The translations under genes were made by a program, and so were the position numbers. Below are positions 8,385 through 16,787 of a DNA stretch of 32,055 nucleotides, one piece after another. Location: positions 1 through 32,055 of the forward strand of contig CAUJKL010000395.1 in the NCBI GenBank assembly GCA_963204995.1. The letters are read 5' to 3'. The notes under the pieces were generated by a model, which was given only the letters and a program-made list of their open reading frames with translations, ran no database searches and was not told where the DNA came from. Numbering within the stretch: the stretch's first letter is position 1; every line of letters starts with the position of its first letter. This DNA comes from Planctomycetota bacterium (GTDB lineage Bacteria; Planctomycetota; Planctomycetia; Pirellulales; Pirellulaceae).

Positions 8385-8668
8385 CAACGAAACACCAAAT
8401 CTCACTACGACGAGCGCTTCTGTACGTCACACTGTTCGCAATTGGCTTTGCCTTGTTTCGTTTCGCTTTCGCTGCGGGAATTGAGCAACAAATTGAGGCG
8501 TTTTGTCTCGCCATGGTTTGTTCATCACTAGCGATGTGTTGCCCGATTGGTTACTTGATTGCGGGAACGTCAGGAGAATGGAGTGCTACGATCATTGGAT
8601 TGTTCTTAGGGCTGGTTGGAACGCCCCTTAGTTTGGTGTTAATGAGAGCCGAAGTAGGTGCGTGGTAA
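8381..8668 (+). CDS. Small integral membrane protein
   Basis: A 95-aa protein whose ATG overlaps the stop of the HzsA-related gene (ATGA), a classic coupled arrangement. Three hydrophobic stretches are visible: ALLYVTLFAIGFALFRFAFA, AFCLAMVCSSLAMCCPIGYLI, and ATIIGLFLGLVGTPLSLVLM. The N-terminus is short and basic (TTKHQISLRR). It has no recognisable catalytic motif and I cannot name a family; small SLRRLLLYVTL-type membrane proteins are common in planctomycetes. Coupling suggests it is co-produced with the cytochrome, but the role is unknown. The 92 bases that follow hold only a small GAGAG/CTCTC hairpin (8675-8687). Confidence 0.65.
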   Translation: MTTKHQISLRRALLYVTLFAIGFALFRFAFAAGIEQQIEAFCLAMVCSSLAMCCPIGYLIAGTSGEWSATIIGLFLGLVGTPLSLVLMRAEVGAW

Positions 8669-8760
8669 CACTTCGAGAGTGGCTCTCAGAATTGCCGATC
8701 GGAGAACGACTAAACCAAGCCAACTAAGCCAAGCGTCGTTGTTGCTGGTCGTTGCGTTTA

Positions 8761-9381
8761 TCAAAAAACAAGCAGCGAGACCGTGATCGCCAATGTCCAC
8801 ACGCTGGCGATTGCTGCTTCCTGCAAGCCTCGTGTCCGCAGCTTGACGCGATCCCAAGCAGCACCGGCTTGCAACGGTGCGGCAATCGAGAGCGCACGCC
8901 AGCAGAAGAACGGCCATAACAGCCCGAACAGCAACGCGCATCGTCCGGCACTGGCTCCGCCCGCCGCAGCCACGACGGGGGCGGCGAGTGCGAGTGTTGC
9001 AATCCCAGTAACCAGGGCTGCACGCGACAAGAAGCCTAACTTCCTTTCCAGCACGATCGCCACGATTGCCGATAACGCCGCCAACGCCGCAGCGACGAGG
9101 AAGCTGGGGTCGGCATTCAGCCACAACGCTCCGAGCGGTGCGAGTGCGGCCAGGCTGGCCCCGGTCACCAACTGGCGCCGTTTTCGCCTTGCACCGGCCG
9201 ATAACGCTGCCATGACGAGGAAGGCTCCGATGAACCCGGTCCCCACTAGCATTGCCGGCTCGACGCCATGTTCGGTGCCGATCAGCGTCCCGGAGACGAC
9301 CGAAATAAAGAGATAGATCCAGGCCCCATGAGCCTTCGACGGATTCGGACGGCCTTGACCCGCAGCGGGCTTGCTTCCCAT
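8761..9381 (-). CDS. Multi-pass membrane protein resembling YwiC family
   Basis: A 206-aa polytopic membrane protein starting at MGSKPAAG. An in-frame extension reaches 9507, but its 42 extra residues are hydrophilic and unlike the family, so the internal ATG is preferred. After a polar N-terminus comes KAHGAWIYLFISVVSGTLIG, similar to the EHGAW motif that opens YwiC-like proteins. Five or six hydrophobic segments follow, with a basic loop (GARRKRRQ) between the second and third. No biochemical function is established for this family as far as I know. The gene faces away from the cytochrome operon starting at 9603, and about 220 bp between them must carry both promoters. It is unlikely to be co-transcribed with either neighbour. 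Confidence 0.55.
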   Translation of the reverse strand: MGSKPAAGQGRPNPSKAHGAWIYLFISVVSGTLIGTEHGVEPAMLVGTGFIGAFLVMAALSAGARRKRRQLVTGASLAALAPLGALWLNADPSFLVAAALAALSAIVAIVLERKLGFLSRAALVTGIATLALAAPVVAAAGGASAGRCALLFGLLWPFFCWRALSIAAPLQAGAAWDRVKLRTRGLQEAAIASVWTLAITVSLLVF

Positions 9382-9602
9382 GATTTCACTCGGTTGAAGA
9401 GGTGACTGGCGGAAAAAGGCGGGAGCAACTCGCTGGTTCCAACCGGGCGAATCATGCCTGGCGGCGGCGGGATGGTTGCTTGACGTAATTTCAAACAGTA
9501 TAAGCAAAGGTTAGTTTCGTGTATATTGGTGAGAGCCTGAGAAACTGCGGCGATGACGCTGCCGGTTGGTGGAGCGATAATACCCTGCGAGGAGACGCCA
9601 CA

Positions 9603-11552
9603 ATGATACGAACCGCACGACGCATGATGTTACGAGTGAGTGTATTTGCAGCAATGGCCGGCGTCTTGCTGGTGCCACGGTATGAGGCGTTGGGACAGGA
9701 CACTCCCGCCTCAAAAGTGTCTGCTTCGACAGACTACCGCTCGCCATTCGGCGTGGTCACTTCCCCGGATGGAAAAACCGTCTATGCCACCGATCAAACC
9801 GGTGGACGCCTATCGATTCTCGACGCCGCAAAGAGGACTGCCCGCGGCGAGATCGCTTTACGTGGCCGCCCGCAGGGGCTGGCGTTATCGAAAGACGGGA
9901 GCACGCTGTACGTCGCCGAGCACGGAGCAAGTAGTGTGGCCGTCATCGATACGAACAAGCAGGCGATCACTTCGCGCATCACGGTTGGATTGTGGCCAAC
10001 CGCCGTAGCCATCGCCGATAAGTCAAAGCGGCTGTACGTCGGTAATCAGGACCGCGATTCCATTTCCGTCGTCGACCTGAGCCAGAACCCGGCGAAGGTG
10101 ATCAAGGAGGTGGCTGTGGTCCGCGAGCCAAGTTGCGTCGCCGTCACACCGGACGAGAAGCACATCGTCGTTACCAATCTGATGGCTCTGGGACGCGGCA
10201 CGGATCCAACCTTGTCGGCTGAGGTGAGCATTATCAGCACAGACACTTTGGCACCGGCGACGGGCGTGAAACTGCCTCCCGGATCAACGATGGTCCCGGG
10301 TGTGTGTGTCAGTCCGAATGGAAAGTGGGCTTATGTGGTACATGGGCTGGGCAGGTTCAACCTGCCGATCACACAACTCGAACGCGGCTGGGTGAACACG
10401 TTTGGGTTAAGCATCATCGACATTGCTAACGGTTCGCGGCTGGCCACGATGCTGCTCGATGATTTGACGCAAGGAGCTGCGGACCCGCACAGTGTCGTTT
10501 GTTCTCAGGACGGCACGCGCCTTTGGATCACTCATACCGGCGTGCATGAAGTCTCTTCCATCGACATTGGCTTGGTCCACGGACTGCTCGAAGGTAAAGT
10601 GCCCGAGGAATTGGCGTCACTCAAGGACGGATCGCAAGCCAACATCTGGGTGCAGGTACAGCAGAACCGGGACAGGATTGCGGACCTCGAAAATGATCTG
10701 ACCGCGCTATACATTGCCGGAGCGATTCGCCGCTTCCGCTCGGGTGGGACCGGGCCGCGCGGATTGGCCCTTTCTCCCGATGGGCAAAACCTGTTTGTGG
10801 CCAACTATTTCTCGGGTTCCGTCGCGGTGCTGGACGCTTCGACGGGCAGCTTGCAAGGCAACATCTCGTTGGGGACGCAACCGGAACCCGACTCGGTGCG
10901 GCTCGGTGCGACGATCTTCCACGACGCGACGCATGCCTTTCAGCGGTGGCACAGTTGTGCCTCGTGTCACGCGAACGAAGGCCGCATTGACGGTCTGCGA
11001 TGGGATTTTCTGGGTGATGGAATCGGCAACCCCAAGGACACACTCAGCCTGCTCCACTTCGACAAGACCGAGCCGATGAACCGGCGGGCGACGATGCAGT
11101 CCGCGCGCGCTTGTGCGAAGAACGGCCTGGAATCGACGAACATGATCGTGCCGACCGAGAAAGATGTGGAAGACCTGTTTGCGTACCTGATTTCGTTGCG
11201 GCCCGTACCCAGCCCGCACCTCACGCCCGAGGGTAAGTTGACCGAGGCCGCCGAGCGCGGCAAGTCGTTGTTCGACGGCAAGGCGAGTTGTGTGCGCTGT
11301 CATCCCGCACCGTACTATACCGATAACAAGATGCACAACGTCGGAGTGCTCAGCCCCAACGAACCGGACGGTCGCTATGACACACCGTCGCTGTTGGAGT
11401 CCTACCGTACGGCCCCGTACTTGCACGATGGTCGTGCGCTGACGCTGAAGGATGTTCTGACGGAAAACAACTCGGAGAAAAAACACGGTGCCGCGGACTC
11501 GCTCAACGAGCAAGAGATCGACGACCTGGTCGCTTACCTACTTTCCTTGTAG
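9603..11552 (+). CDS. Exported YncE-like beta-propeller fused to dihaem cytochrome c domain
   Basis: A 649-aa exported protein. The start at MIRTARRMM is chosen because it follows GAGGAGACGCC and gives a Sec signal (VSVFAAMAGVLLVP); an upstream in-frame ATG at 9519 would bury the signal. Residues about 40-420 form a YVTN/YncE-type propeller with repeated VVTSPDGKTVYATDQ and LALSKDGSTLYVAEHG units. The C-terminal third carries CASCH at 452-456 and CVRCH at 563-567, plus a YDTPSLLESYRTAPYLHDGRA segment typical of dihaem cytochrome c peroxidase/MauG-like proteins. The likely role is periplasmic electron transfer or peroxidase/oxidase chemistry, with the propeller as scaffold or docking site. The stop is 44 bp before the next HzsA-related gene, so the two are probably co-transcribed. 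Which haem is catalytic cannot be told from sequence. Confidence 0.85.
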   Translation: MIRTARRMMLRVSVFAAMAGVLLVPRYEALGQDTPASKVSASTDYRSPFGVVTSPDGKTVYATDQTGGRLSILDAAKRTARGEIALRGRPQGLALSKDGSTLYVAEHGASSVAVIDTNKQAITSRITVGLWPTAVAIADKSKRLYVGNQDRDSISVVDLSQNPAKVIKEVAVVREPSCVAVTPDEKHIVVTNLMALGRGTDPTLSAEVSIISTDTLAPATGVKLPPGSTMVPGVCVSPNGKWAYVVHGLGRFNLPITQLERGWVNTFGLSIIDIANGSRLATMLLDDLTQGAADPHSVVCSQDGTRLWITHTGVHEVSSIDIGLVHGLLEGKVPEELASLKDGSQANIWVQVQQNRDRIADLENDLTALYIAGAIRRFRSGGTGPRGLALSPDGQNLFVANYFSGSVAVLDASTGSLQGNISLGTQPEPDSVRLGATIFHDATHAFQRWHSCASCHANEGRIDGLRWDFLGDGIGNPKDTLSLLHFDKTEPMNRRATMQSARACAKNGLESTNMIVPTEKDVEDLFAYLISLRPVPSPHLTPEGKLTEAAERGKSLFDGKASCVRCHPAPYYTDNKMHNVGVLSPNEPDGRYDTPSLLESYRTAPYLHDGRALTLKDVLTENNSEKKHGAADSLNEQEIDDLVAYLLSL

Positions 11553-11596
11553 CAACGCTTGCGGCGTGAAGTATCAACGTAAAGGAGTTCGATGTC

Positions 11597-14038
11597 ATGA
11601 CAAAGCGCATCCCGTCTCGATGTAGGAAGTTGCTGGGCGTCTCGCTGATGGGGATCGTCTTGGCGGTGGCACTTCAGCCCGCACGAGCCGACGACGTCGC
11701 ACGGCATACGCCCGGCGAGTTGCTCTCTTCCATGCTTCAAGGGCCGTTAGATGGCGTCGAGGAAATCGTGTTCGCCACGCGCGTCTCGGGGCGCGATCAC
11801 TGGTATGTCAGCTTCGGATATTACAGCTGCGACTACGGCGAAGGCGCTGAAAAGAGCTTCGGCAAGTATCCCGACGGCGAGACCTTGCGGGGCTACGGAG
11901 ACGGCGGACGGTTGTGCCGATTGAATCTTCGCACGGGTGAATTGAAGCTGCTGATCGATGATCCGCAAGGTGGCGTGCGCGATCCTCAAATGCATTACGA
12001 CGGCAAGAAGATTCTGTTCTCGTATCGTCGCGGAGGGACGGCGACCTACCATCTGTATGAGATCAACGTCGACGGGAGTGGTTTGCTTCAATTGACCGAC
12101 GGTCCGGATGACGACATCGAACCGACGTACTTGCCGGACGGCGGGATCATGTTCGGCTCGAGCCGCTGCCAACGCTTCGTCAATTGCTGGTTCAGCCGCG
12201 TGGCCACGCTGTATCGCTGCGATGGCGACGGTGGCAACATCCGGATGGTTTCGAGCAATAACGACCACGACAACACACCTTGGGTGCTGCCGGACGGTCG
12301 CGTGTTGTATATGCGGTGGGAGTATGTCGATCGCAGCCAGGTTCACTTCCACCATCTGTGGACCGTGAATCCGGATGGCACAAGCCAAATGACCTGGTAC
12401 GGAAATGAGTTTGCTGGCACCGCCATGCTGGATGCCAAGCCGATTCCCGGCACCAATAAGGTCGTGGCGTCGTTTTCACCCGGTCACGGTCGCCCCGAGC
12501 ACATGGGACACGTCACGGTGGTTGATCCGAGTGCCGGGCCGGACGTCTTGCCGGTCACCAAGCAGATCAGCCAGGGCAACCAGATGTTTCGCGATCCGTA
12601 CGCGATCAACGAGAACTGCTTCTTGGCAGCCGATCCCAAAGGCATCTTCGTCATGGATGGCGACGGCAACAAGGAGTTGGTGTATGCGCTGCCAGAGGCG
12701 TTGCGGCACATGGAGTGTCACGAACCTCGTCCGCTCCAGGCGCGGCCGCGCGAGCCAGTGATTGGCTCCCAGACCGACCTTTCCAAAGAGACCGGCGAGT
12801 TGGTGCTGGCTGACATCTATAACGGCCGCAACATGGAGGGCATCGAACGCGGTGAAATCAAGAAGCTGTTGGTGCTCGAACAGTTGCCCGAGCCGGTACA
12901 TTTCTCTGGAGGCATGGAACCGTTGAGCATTGGCGGCACGTTCACCATGTCGCGGGTGTTGGGAACCGTTCCGGTCGAACCCGACGGTTCGGCCTACATG
13001 GAGTTGCCCGCACTGCGATCGTTGTTCCTGGTTGCGTTGGACAAGGACGATTTGTCCGTCAAGCGGATGCAAAGCTTCGTCACCATTCAACCGGGCGAGC
13101 GGACAAGTTGCGTTGGCTGTCACGAGCAGCGATCGCGCACCGCTCCGGTCGGCGCGGGGTTGATGGCGTTGAACCACTTGCCTCATCGAGTGACGCCGAT
13201 CGATGATGTGCCCTCGGTGCTGGACTTTCCCCGCGACATTCAGCCGATTTTGAACAAGCACTGTGTCGCGTGTCACAACCCAGATCGCCGCGATGCCGGC
13301 GTGGACCTCAGCGGCGATCACACGCCCAAGTATACGAACAGCTACTGGACCATCGTCCGACGCGGTCTGGTAGCCGATGGACGCAATCAACCTTATTCCA
13401 ACCGGGCTGCTCGCACGATTGGCAGCTCGGCCAGCCGACTCATGCAACTGACCAACGGCAGCCATCAGGGTGCCAAGCTCAGCGAACTGGAACGAAAAAC
13501 GATCCGGCTGTGGATCGACACGAGCGCCACGTATCCGGGAACTTATGCCGCGCTCGGTTGCGGCATGTATCCCGCTCCGTTGCCCTACGACATGCTGGCG
13601 AATCGGTGCGGCAAGTGTCACGACGGCCAAAGCCGAGACGGACGAGTGGCGAGCAAGTTCGACTTCAGCTCGCTGCAGTCGAAGTGTAATCTTTCGCGGC
13701 CCGAGAAGTCTGACCTGCTTCGTGCGCCGTTGTCCAAGGAAGCTGGCGGCCTGGCGATTTGTGGCAACGAGGTCTTCAAGAATACGAACGATCCGGGCTA
13801 TCAAGCAATTCTCTCGGCGATCCGCACTTCCGCCAATCAACTAGCCACGGAAAAACGTTTCGATATGCCTGGGTTCCGGCCCAATAAGCATTACATTCGC
13901 GAGATGAAGCGGTTTGGTATCCTGCCTGCGGACTTGGGAACGGATGATCCGATCGACGTGTACGAGACCGACGAGCGGTATTGGCGATCGTTCTGGTACA
14001 CTGGTCAATTCAGCGAGAGCCTTCGACCCAGCGAGTAG
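11597..14038 (+). CDS. Exported HzsA-related cytochrome with three CxxCH motifs
   Basis: An 813-aa protein, close to the length of anammox HzsA and the simplest of the three paralogues here. AAAGGAG lies upstream of the ATG; the signal peptide is LMGIVLAVALQPARA. A propeller spans about 125-370 (NVDGSGLLQLTDGPDDDIEPTYLPDGGIMFGSSRC, then TPWVLPDGRVLYMRWEY). Haem motifs are CVGCH at 505-509, CVACH at 556-560, and a third, CGKCH at 671-675, absent from the other two paralogues. A Cys pair in the propeller loop (RCQRFVNCW) is also present in varied form in the other two. It is followed after six bases by the radical SAM gene. By analogy it is a periplasmic multihaem redox protein. Its reaction is unknown; without HzsB/HzsC partners it should not be called hydrazine synthase. 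Confidence 0.87.
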   Translation: MTKRIPSRCRKLLGVSLMGIVLAVALQPARADDVARHTPGELLSSMLQGPLDGVEEIVFATRVSGRDHWYVSFGYYSCDYGEGAEKSFGKYPDGETLRGYGDGGRLCRLNLRTGELKLLIDDPQGGVRDPQMHYDGKKILFSYRRGGTATYHLYEINVDGSGLLQLTDGPDDDIEPTYLPDGGIMFGSSRCQRFVNCWFSRVATLYRCDGDGGNIRMVSSNNDHDNTPWVLPDGRVLYMRWEYVDRSQVHFHHLWTVNPDGTSQMTWYGNEFAGTAMLDAKPIPGTNKVVASFSPGHGRPEHMGHVTVVDPSAGPDVLPVTKQISQGNQMFRDPYAINENCFLAADPKGIFVMDGDGNKELVYALPEALRHMECHEPRPLQARPREPVIGSQTDLSKETGELVLADIYNGRNMEGIERGEIKKLLVLEQLPEPVHFSGGMEPLSIGGTFTMSRVLGTVPVEPDGSAYMELPALRSLFLVALDKDDLSVKRMQSFVTIQPGERTSCVGCHEQRSRTAPVGAGLMALNHLPHRVTPIDDVPSVLDFPRDIQPILNKHCVACHNPDRRDAGVDLSGDHTPKYTNSYWTIVRRGLVADGRNQPYSNRAARTIGSSASRLMQLTNGSHQGAKLSELERKTIRLWIDTSATYPGTYAALGCGMYPAPLPYDMLANRCGKCHDGQSRDGRVASKFDFSSLQSKCNLSRPEKSDLLRAPLSKEAGGLAICGNEVFKNTNDPGYQAILSAIRTSANQLATEKRFDMPGFRPNKHYIREMKRFGILPADLGTDDPIDVYETDERYWRSFWYTGQFSESLRPSE

Positions 14039-14044
14039 TCCGCT

Positions 14045-15388
14045 ATGAAGATTGTTAACGACCAGCCCGAGTCGGCGGCGGTTTGCGAACCCCAGGAGCC
14101 GACCGAAGGAAATCTGTTCGTCTCGGCCTATCCGCCGTTTTCCTGCTGGAAACCGGAGTTTGTGCCCGGCATCGATCAGGCCCTGCGGACGGTCTCCGCG
14201 AACCAACAAGATGTTCCGTTGGGGTTGTACGTTCACATTCCGTTTTGTCTCCAGCGTTGTGAGTTCTGCTACTACCGCTCCTTCGCCGATCCGGCTGCCG
14301 ATACGATCGATTCGTACCTGAATGCGTTGATCAACGAGATCCGGATTTACGGTGAATTGCCTCGGATAGCCGGGCGGCCTTTGGCGTTCGCCTACTTCGG
14401 AGGCGGCACGCCGTCCATTCTCTCGGCTGGACAACTGCAACGATTGTTTCAGGGCATTCAATCGACATTTCCATCGACGGACATCCAGGAGGTAACGTTC
14501 GAGTGCTCGCCCAAGACGGCGACTCGCGAGCGATTGGAGAAACTGCGTCAAGTCGGCGTGACGCGGATCAGCATGGGCATCCAGCAACTGAACGACGACG
14601 TGCTTCGTCAGAGCGGTCGCGTGCATCTGGTCGAGGACGTCAAGCGAGCGTATGCCGAGATCCGACGTTGCGATTTCGATGTGGTCAACGTCGACCTGAT
14701 GGTGGGCTTGGTGGGCGAGACAGAGGAATCGTTTCAGAACAGTCTGGACGAAGTGATCGCGATGACTCCCGACAGCATCACGTTCTATCAGCTGGAAATA
14801 CCGGCCAACACACCGCTGTTTCGTGCGCTGCACAATAACGAAGTCGCCGCGCCTGTGGGTTGGGACGTCAAGCGAGTACGCTTGGCCGATGCGTTTACTA
14901 CGCTTGAGACGAACGGTTATACATTACGCAGCGCCTATGCTGCCGTGCGAGATCCAGCACGGCATCGGTTTCTGTATCAAGAGCTACAGTATCGTGGTGC
15001 CGATTTGGTTGGAACGGGCTTGGCTTCATTTTCCTATGCGGCGGGGACCCACTATCAGAACGTCGGGTCGCTGCGAGAATACCACGAGCGTCTGGCGGCG
15101 AATCGTCTGCCTTACAACCGTGGTTATGTACTGAGCCCCGCGGACCAGGCCGTTCGCGAGTTCGTTCTTCAATTGAAACTGGGCAAAGTCGAAGCCAGCT
15201 ACTTCACGGACAAGTTCGGCATTAGCATCGGCGAGCAGTTCGCCGCACCGCTGCAACGGTTTTCCGAAGCGGGTTGGCTGGCAGTCGATGAGTCAATTGT
15301 CACGCTCACTCGCCAGGGCTTACTGCGTGTCGATCGCATGTTGCCTGAGTTCTACTTGCCCCAACACCAGGATGTAAGCTATTGGTAA
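14045..15388 (+). CDS. HemN/HemW-like radical SAM enzyme
   Basis: A 447-aa cytoplasmic protein without signal peptide. The radical SAM cluster motif is C68-x3-C72-x2-C75 (PFCLQRCEFCYY), followed by YFGGGTPSIL, the SAM-binding GGTPS element of the coproporphyrinogen oxidase-like family, ECSPKTAT, and GVTRISMGIQQLND. The C-terminus has the HemN-type winged region (LGKVEASYFTDKFG). The family includes HemN (anaerobic coproporphyrinogen oxidase), HemW (haem chaperone), ChuW/HutW (haem ring opening) and class C methyltransferases, and sequence alone does not decide between them. No good Shine-Dalgarno is visible and the gap after the HzsA-related stop is six bases, so translation is probably coupled. 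Its position between a multihaem protein and a flavoenzyme suggests haem-related work or tailoring of a small molecule. Confidence 0.85.
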   Translation: MKIVNDQPESAAVCEPQEPTEGNLFVSAYPPFSCWKPEFVPGIDQALRTVSANQQDVPLGLYVHIPFCLQRCEFCYYRSFADPAADTIDSYLNALINEIRIYGELPRIAGRPLAFAYFGGGTPSILSAGQLQRLFQGIQSTFPSTDIQEVTFECSPKTATRERLEKLRQVGVTRISMGIQQLNDDVLRQSGRVHLVEDVKRAYAEIRRCDFDVVNVDLMVGLVGETEESFQNSLDEVIAMTPDSITFYQLEIPANTPLFRALHNNEVAAPVGWDVKRVRLADAFTTLETNGYTLRSAYAAVRDPARHRFLYQELQYRGADLVGTGLASFSYAAGTHYQNVGSLREYHERLAANRLPYNRGYVLSPADQAVREFVLQLKLGKVEASYFTDKFGISIGEQFAAPLQRFSEAGWLAVDESIVTLTRQGLLRVDRMLPEFYLPQHQDVSYW

Positions 15389-15408
15389 GAATCGATGGAC
15401 AGATAAGT

Positions 15409-15478
15409 GTCGTAGGACGGGTCTCCTGGCCCGTCATGCGACGGACGGGCCGGGAGACCCGTCCTGCCTTGCAACGAC
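15409..15478. repeat. Long near-perfect hairpin repeat
   Basis: Two 22-nt arms, 15414-15435 (AGGACGGGTCTCC...) and 15444-15465 (...GGAGACCCGTCCT), pair with one T/G wobble around an 8-nt loop. After a short bulge the outer GTCGT/ACGAC bases also pair. It sits between the radical SAM and flavoprotein genes. There is no T-tract, so it is not a standard Rho-independent terminator. It may stabilise or separate transcript ends, or belong to a dispersed palindromic repeat family. The element is unrelated in sequence to the repeats at 5073 and 20285. Confidence 0.75.
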
Positions 15479-15539
15479 TATTCTTCGACCGATCCTAACG
15501 TCGCGCCGCGAACAGGAAACACAACGAGGAGATTGAACG

Positions 15540-16787
15540 ATGATCCAACAACCAAATCGCCCGACATCTTATGACGTGATTGTGATCGGTGGCGGGCCGG
15601 CCGGTACGGCACTGGCAACGTTCGTGCAACGACAAGGCCACTCTTGTCTGGTGCTGAACGATTCGACGTTTCCGCGTTACCACATTGGCGAATCGCTGAT
15701 TCCGCATACCTACGGCACGCTCGACCGGCTTGGCTTGCTACCGAAGCTGCGGGAGTCACATTTTCCGGTCAAGCACAGCGTTCGTTTCGTCTCGCCATCG
15801 GGGGCAGCTGCCGATCCGTTCTATTTCTCGGAAACGATCGAAGGCGATCGCGCGCGAACGTGGCAAGTCAAACGCTCCGAGTTCGACCAGATGTGTTTGG
15901 ATAATGCGTTGCAGGCTGGCGTTGAAGTCCGCATGGGCACCAGCGTTCACGAAGTGATGTTCGAAAACGGACAGGCTGTCGGCGTGATGGCACATCAAGG
16001 TGCCGAGCCTCCCTCCGCGATCCGCTCGAAGGTCGTAGTCGATGCATCGGGTCGGTCGACGATCATCGGCAAGCAGCTTGGGTTACGCGAGGAGATTCCG
16101 AACCTGCAGAAGTCCTCGATCTGGTCGTACTATCGCGGAGGCCAAAGGTTGGCGGGAATCGATGCTGGTGAAACGACCGTGTTCACGATTCAGGACCGCG
16201 GTTGGTTCTGGTACATTCCGCTGCCGGACGATATCGTCAGCGTCGGGATCGTCGCCGCACCCGAGTACTTGTTTGACGAATCGAGCGACTTCGAGAAGAT
16301 CTATCAGCGTGAAGTCGAGCGTTGCGGTCCGCTGTCGGAGCGATTGCAAAACGCCGAGCAGGTAGACATCGTCCGCGGCATCCGCAAGCTCGCGTATCTC
16401 AATCGTCAAGTGGCCGGTGACGGCTGGATCATGATTGGGGACGCGGCTGGATTTCTAGATCCGATCTACTCGTCGGGGCTGTTTCTGGCATTGGCGTCGG
16501 CCGAATTAGCGGCGAACTGTGTGCATGAGGCACTCGAAAAGGACGATCTGTCGGCTGGCCAATTGGGTGCGTTCACCGGTGCGTTGTGGGACGGCGTGGA
16601 CGTGGTCTGGCGGCTGATCAAGGCTTACTACGATCCCACGTTCAGCTTCCGCGCCTTCGCGGAAAGACATCCCGAACACCGCGCGGCGTTGATCGATTGT
16701 CTGATCGGCGACGTCGTTGGAAAGGATTTGACTCCCTTCCTCGATGCCTTGGCGAAAATGACCCCGCCACCGGCCCGACTGAAGTAG
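15540..16787 (+). CDS. FAD-dependent oxidoreductase with flavin-halogenase fingerprints
   Basis: A 415-aa cytoplasmic flavoprotein; GAGGAG precedes the ATG. The N-terminal Rossmann motif is VIGGGPAGTALA (residues 16-26), followed by the GESLIP segment (50-55) and a late FAD-binding GDAAGFLDPIYSSG. Two marks of flavin-dependent halogenases are present: WFWYIP at 222-227 matches WxWxIP, and Lys78 (FPVKHSVRF) falls where the catalytic lysine of tryptophan and phenolic halogenases lies (Lys79 in PrnA). Related monooxygenases and geranylgeranyl-reductase-like enzymes share the FAD motifs, so halogenation is likely but not proven, and no substrate-binding module is recognisable. It lies downstream of the radical SAM gene, 151 bp away with a hairpin between, so co-transcription is plausible. 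The last codons and stop are duplicated 150 bp downstream. Confidence 0.8.
   Translation: MIQQPNRPTSYDVIVIGGGPAGTALATFVQRQGHSCLVLNDSTFPRYHIGESLIPHTYGTLDRLGLLPKLRESHFPVKHSVRFVSPSGAAADPFYFSETIEGDRARTWQVKRSEFDQMCLDNALQAGVEVRMGTSVHEVMFENGQAVGVMAHQGAEPPSAIRSKVVVDASGRSTIIGKQLGLREEIPNLQKSSIWSYYRGGQRLAGIDAGETTVFTIQDRGWFWYIPLPDDIVSVGIVAAPEYLFDESSDFEKIYQREVERCGPLSERLQNAEQVDIVRGIRKLAYLNRQVAGDGWIMIGDAAGFLDPIYSSGLFLALASAELAANCVHEALEKDDLSAGQLGAFTGALWDGVDVVWRLIKAYYDPTFSFRAFAERHPEHRAALIDCLIGDVVGKDLTPFLDALAKMTPPPARLK

Noticed and set aside
9382-9507. N-terminal extension of the YwiC-like protein
   Set aside because: The extra 42 residues are hydrophilic and unlike the family opening; the internal ATG at 9381 places the HGAW motif near the N-terminus as in homologues.
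12476-13840. 454-codon open frame on the minus strand
   Set aside because: It lies wholly antisense to the three-CxxCH protein, whose motifs and codon pattern are convincing. Its translation shows no domain, signal or sensible hydrophobic pattern. High-GC genes often leave the antisense frame open.
1278-14038. The HzsA-related proteins as a working hydrazine synthase (anammox)
   Set aside because: No HzsB or HzsC homologue, hydrazine dehydrogenase or anammox gene is present, and the residue expected as tyrosine haem ligand after the first CxxCH is Ser or Asn in all three. Only a shared architecture is supported.
15409-15478. Hairpin as a Rho-independent terminator
   Set aside because: It has no T-tract on either strand, and the arms are longer than in usual terminators. 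It is listed as a repeat.
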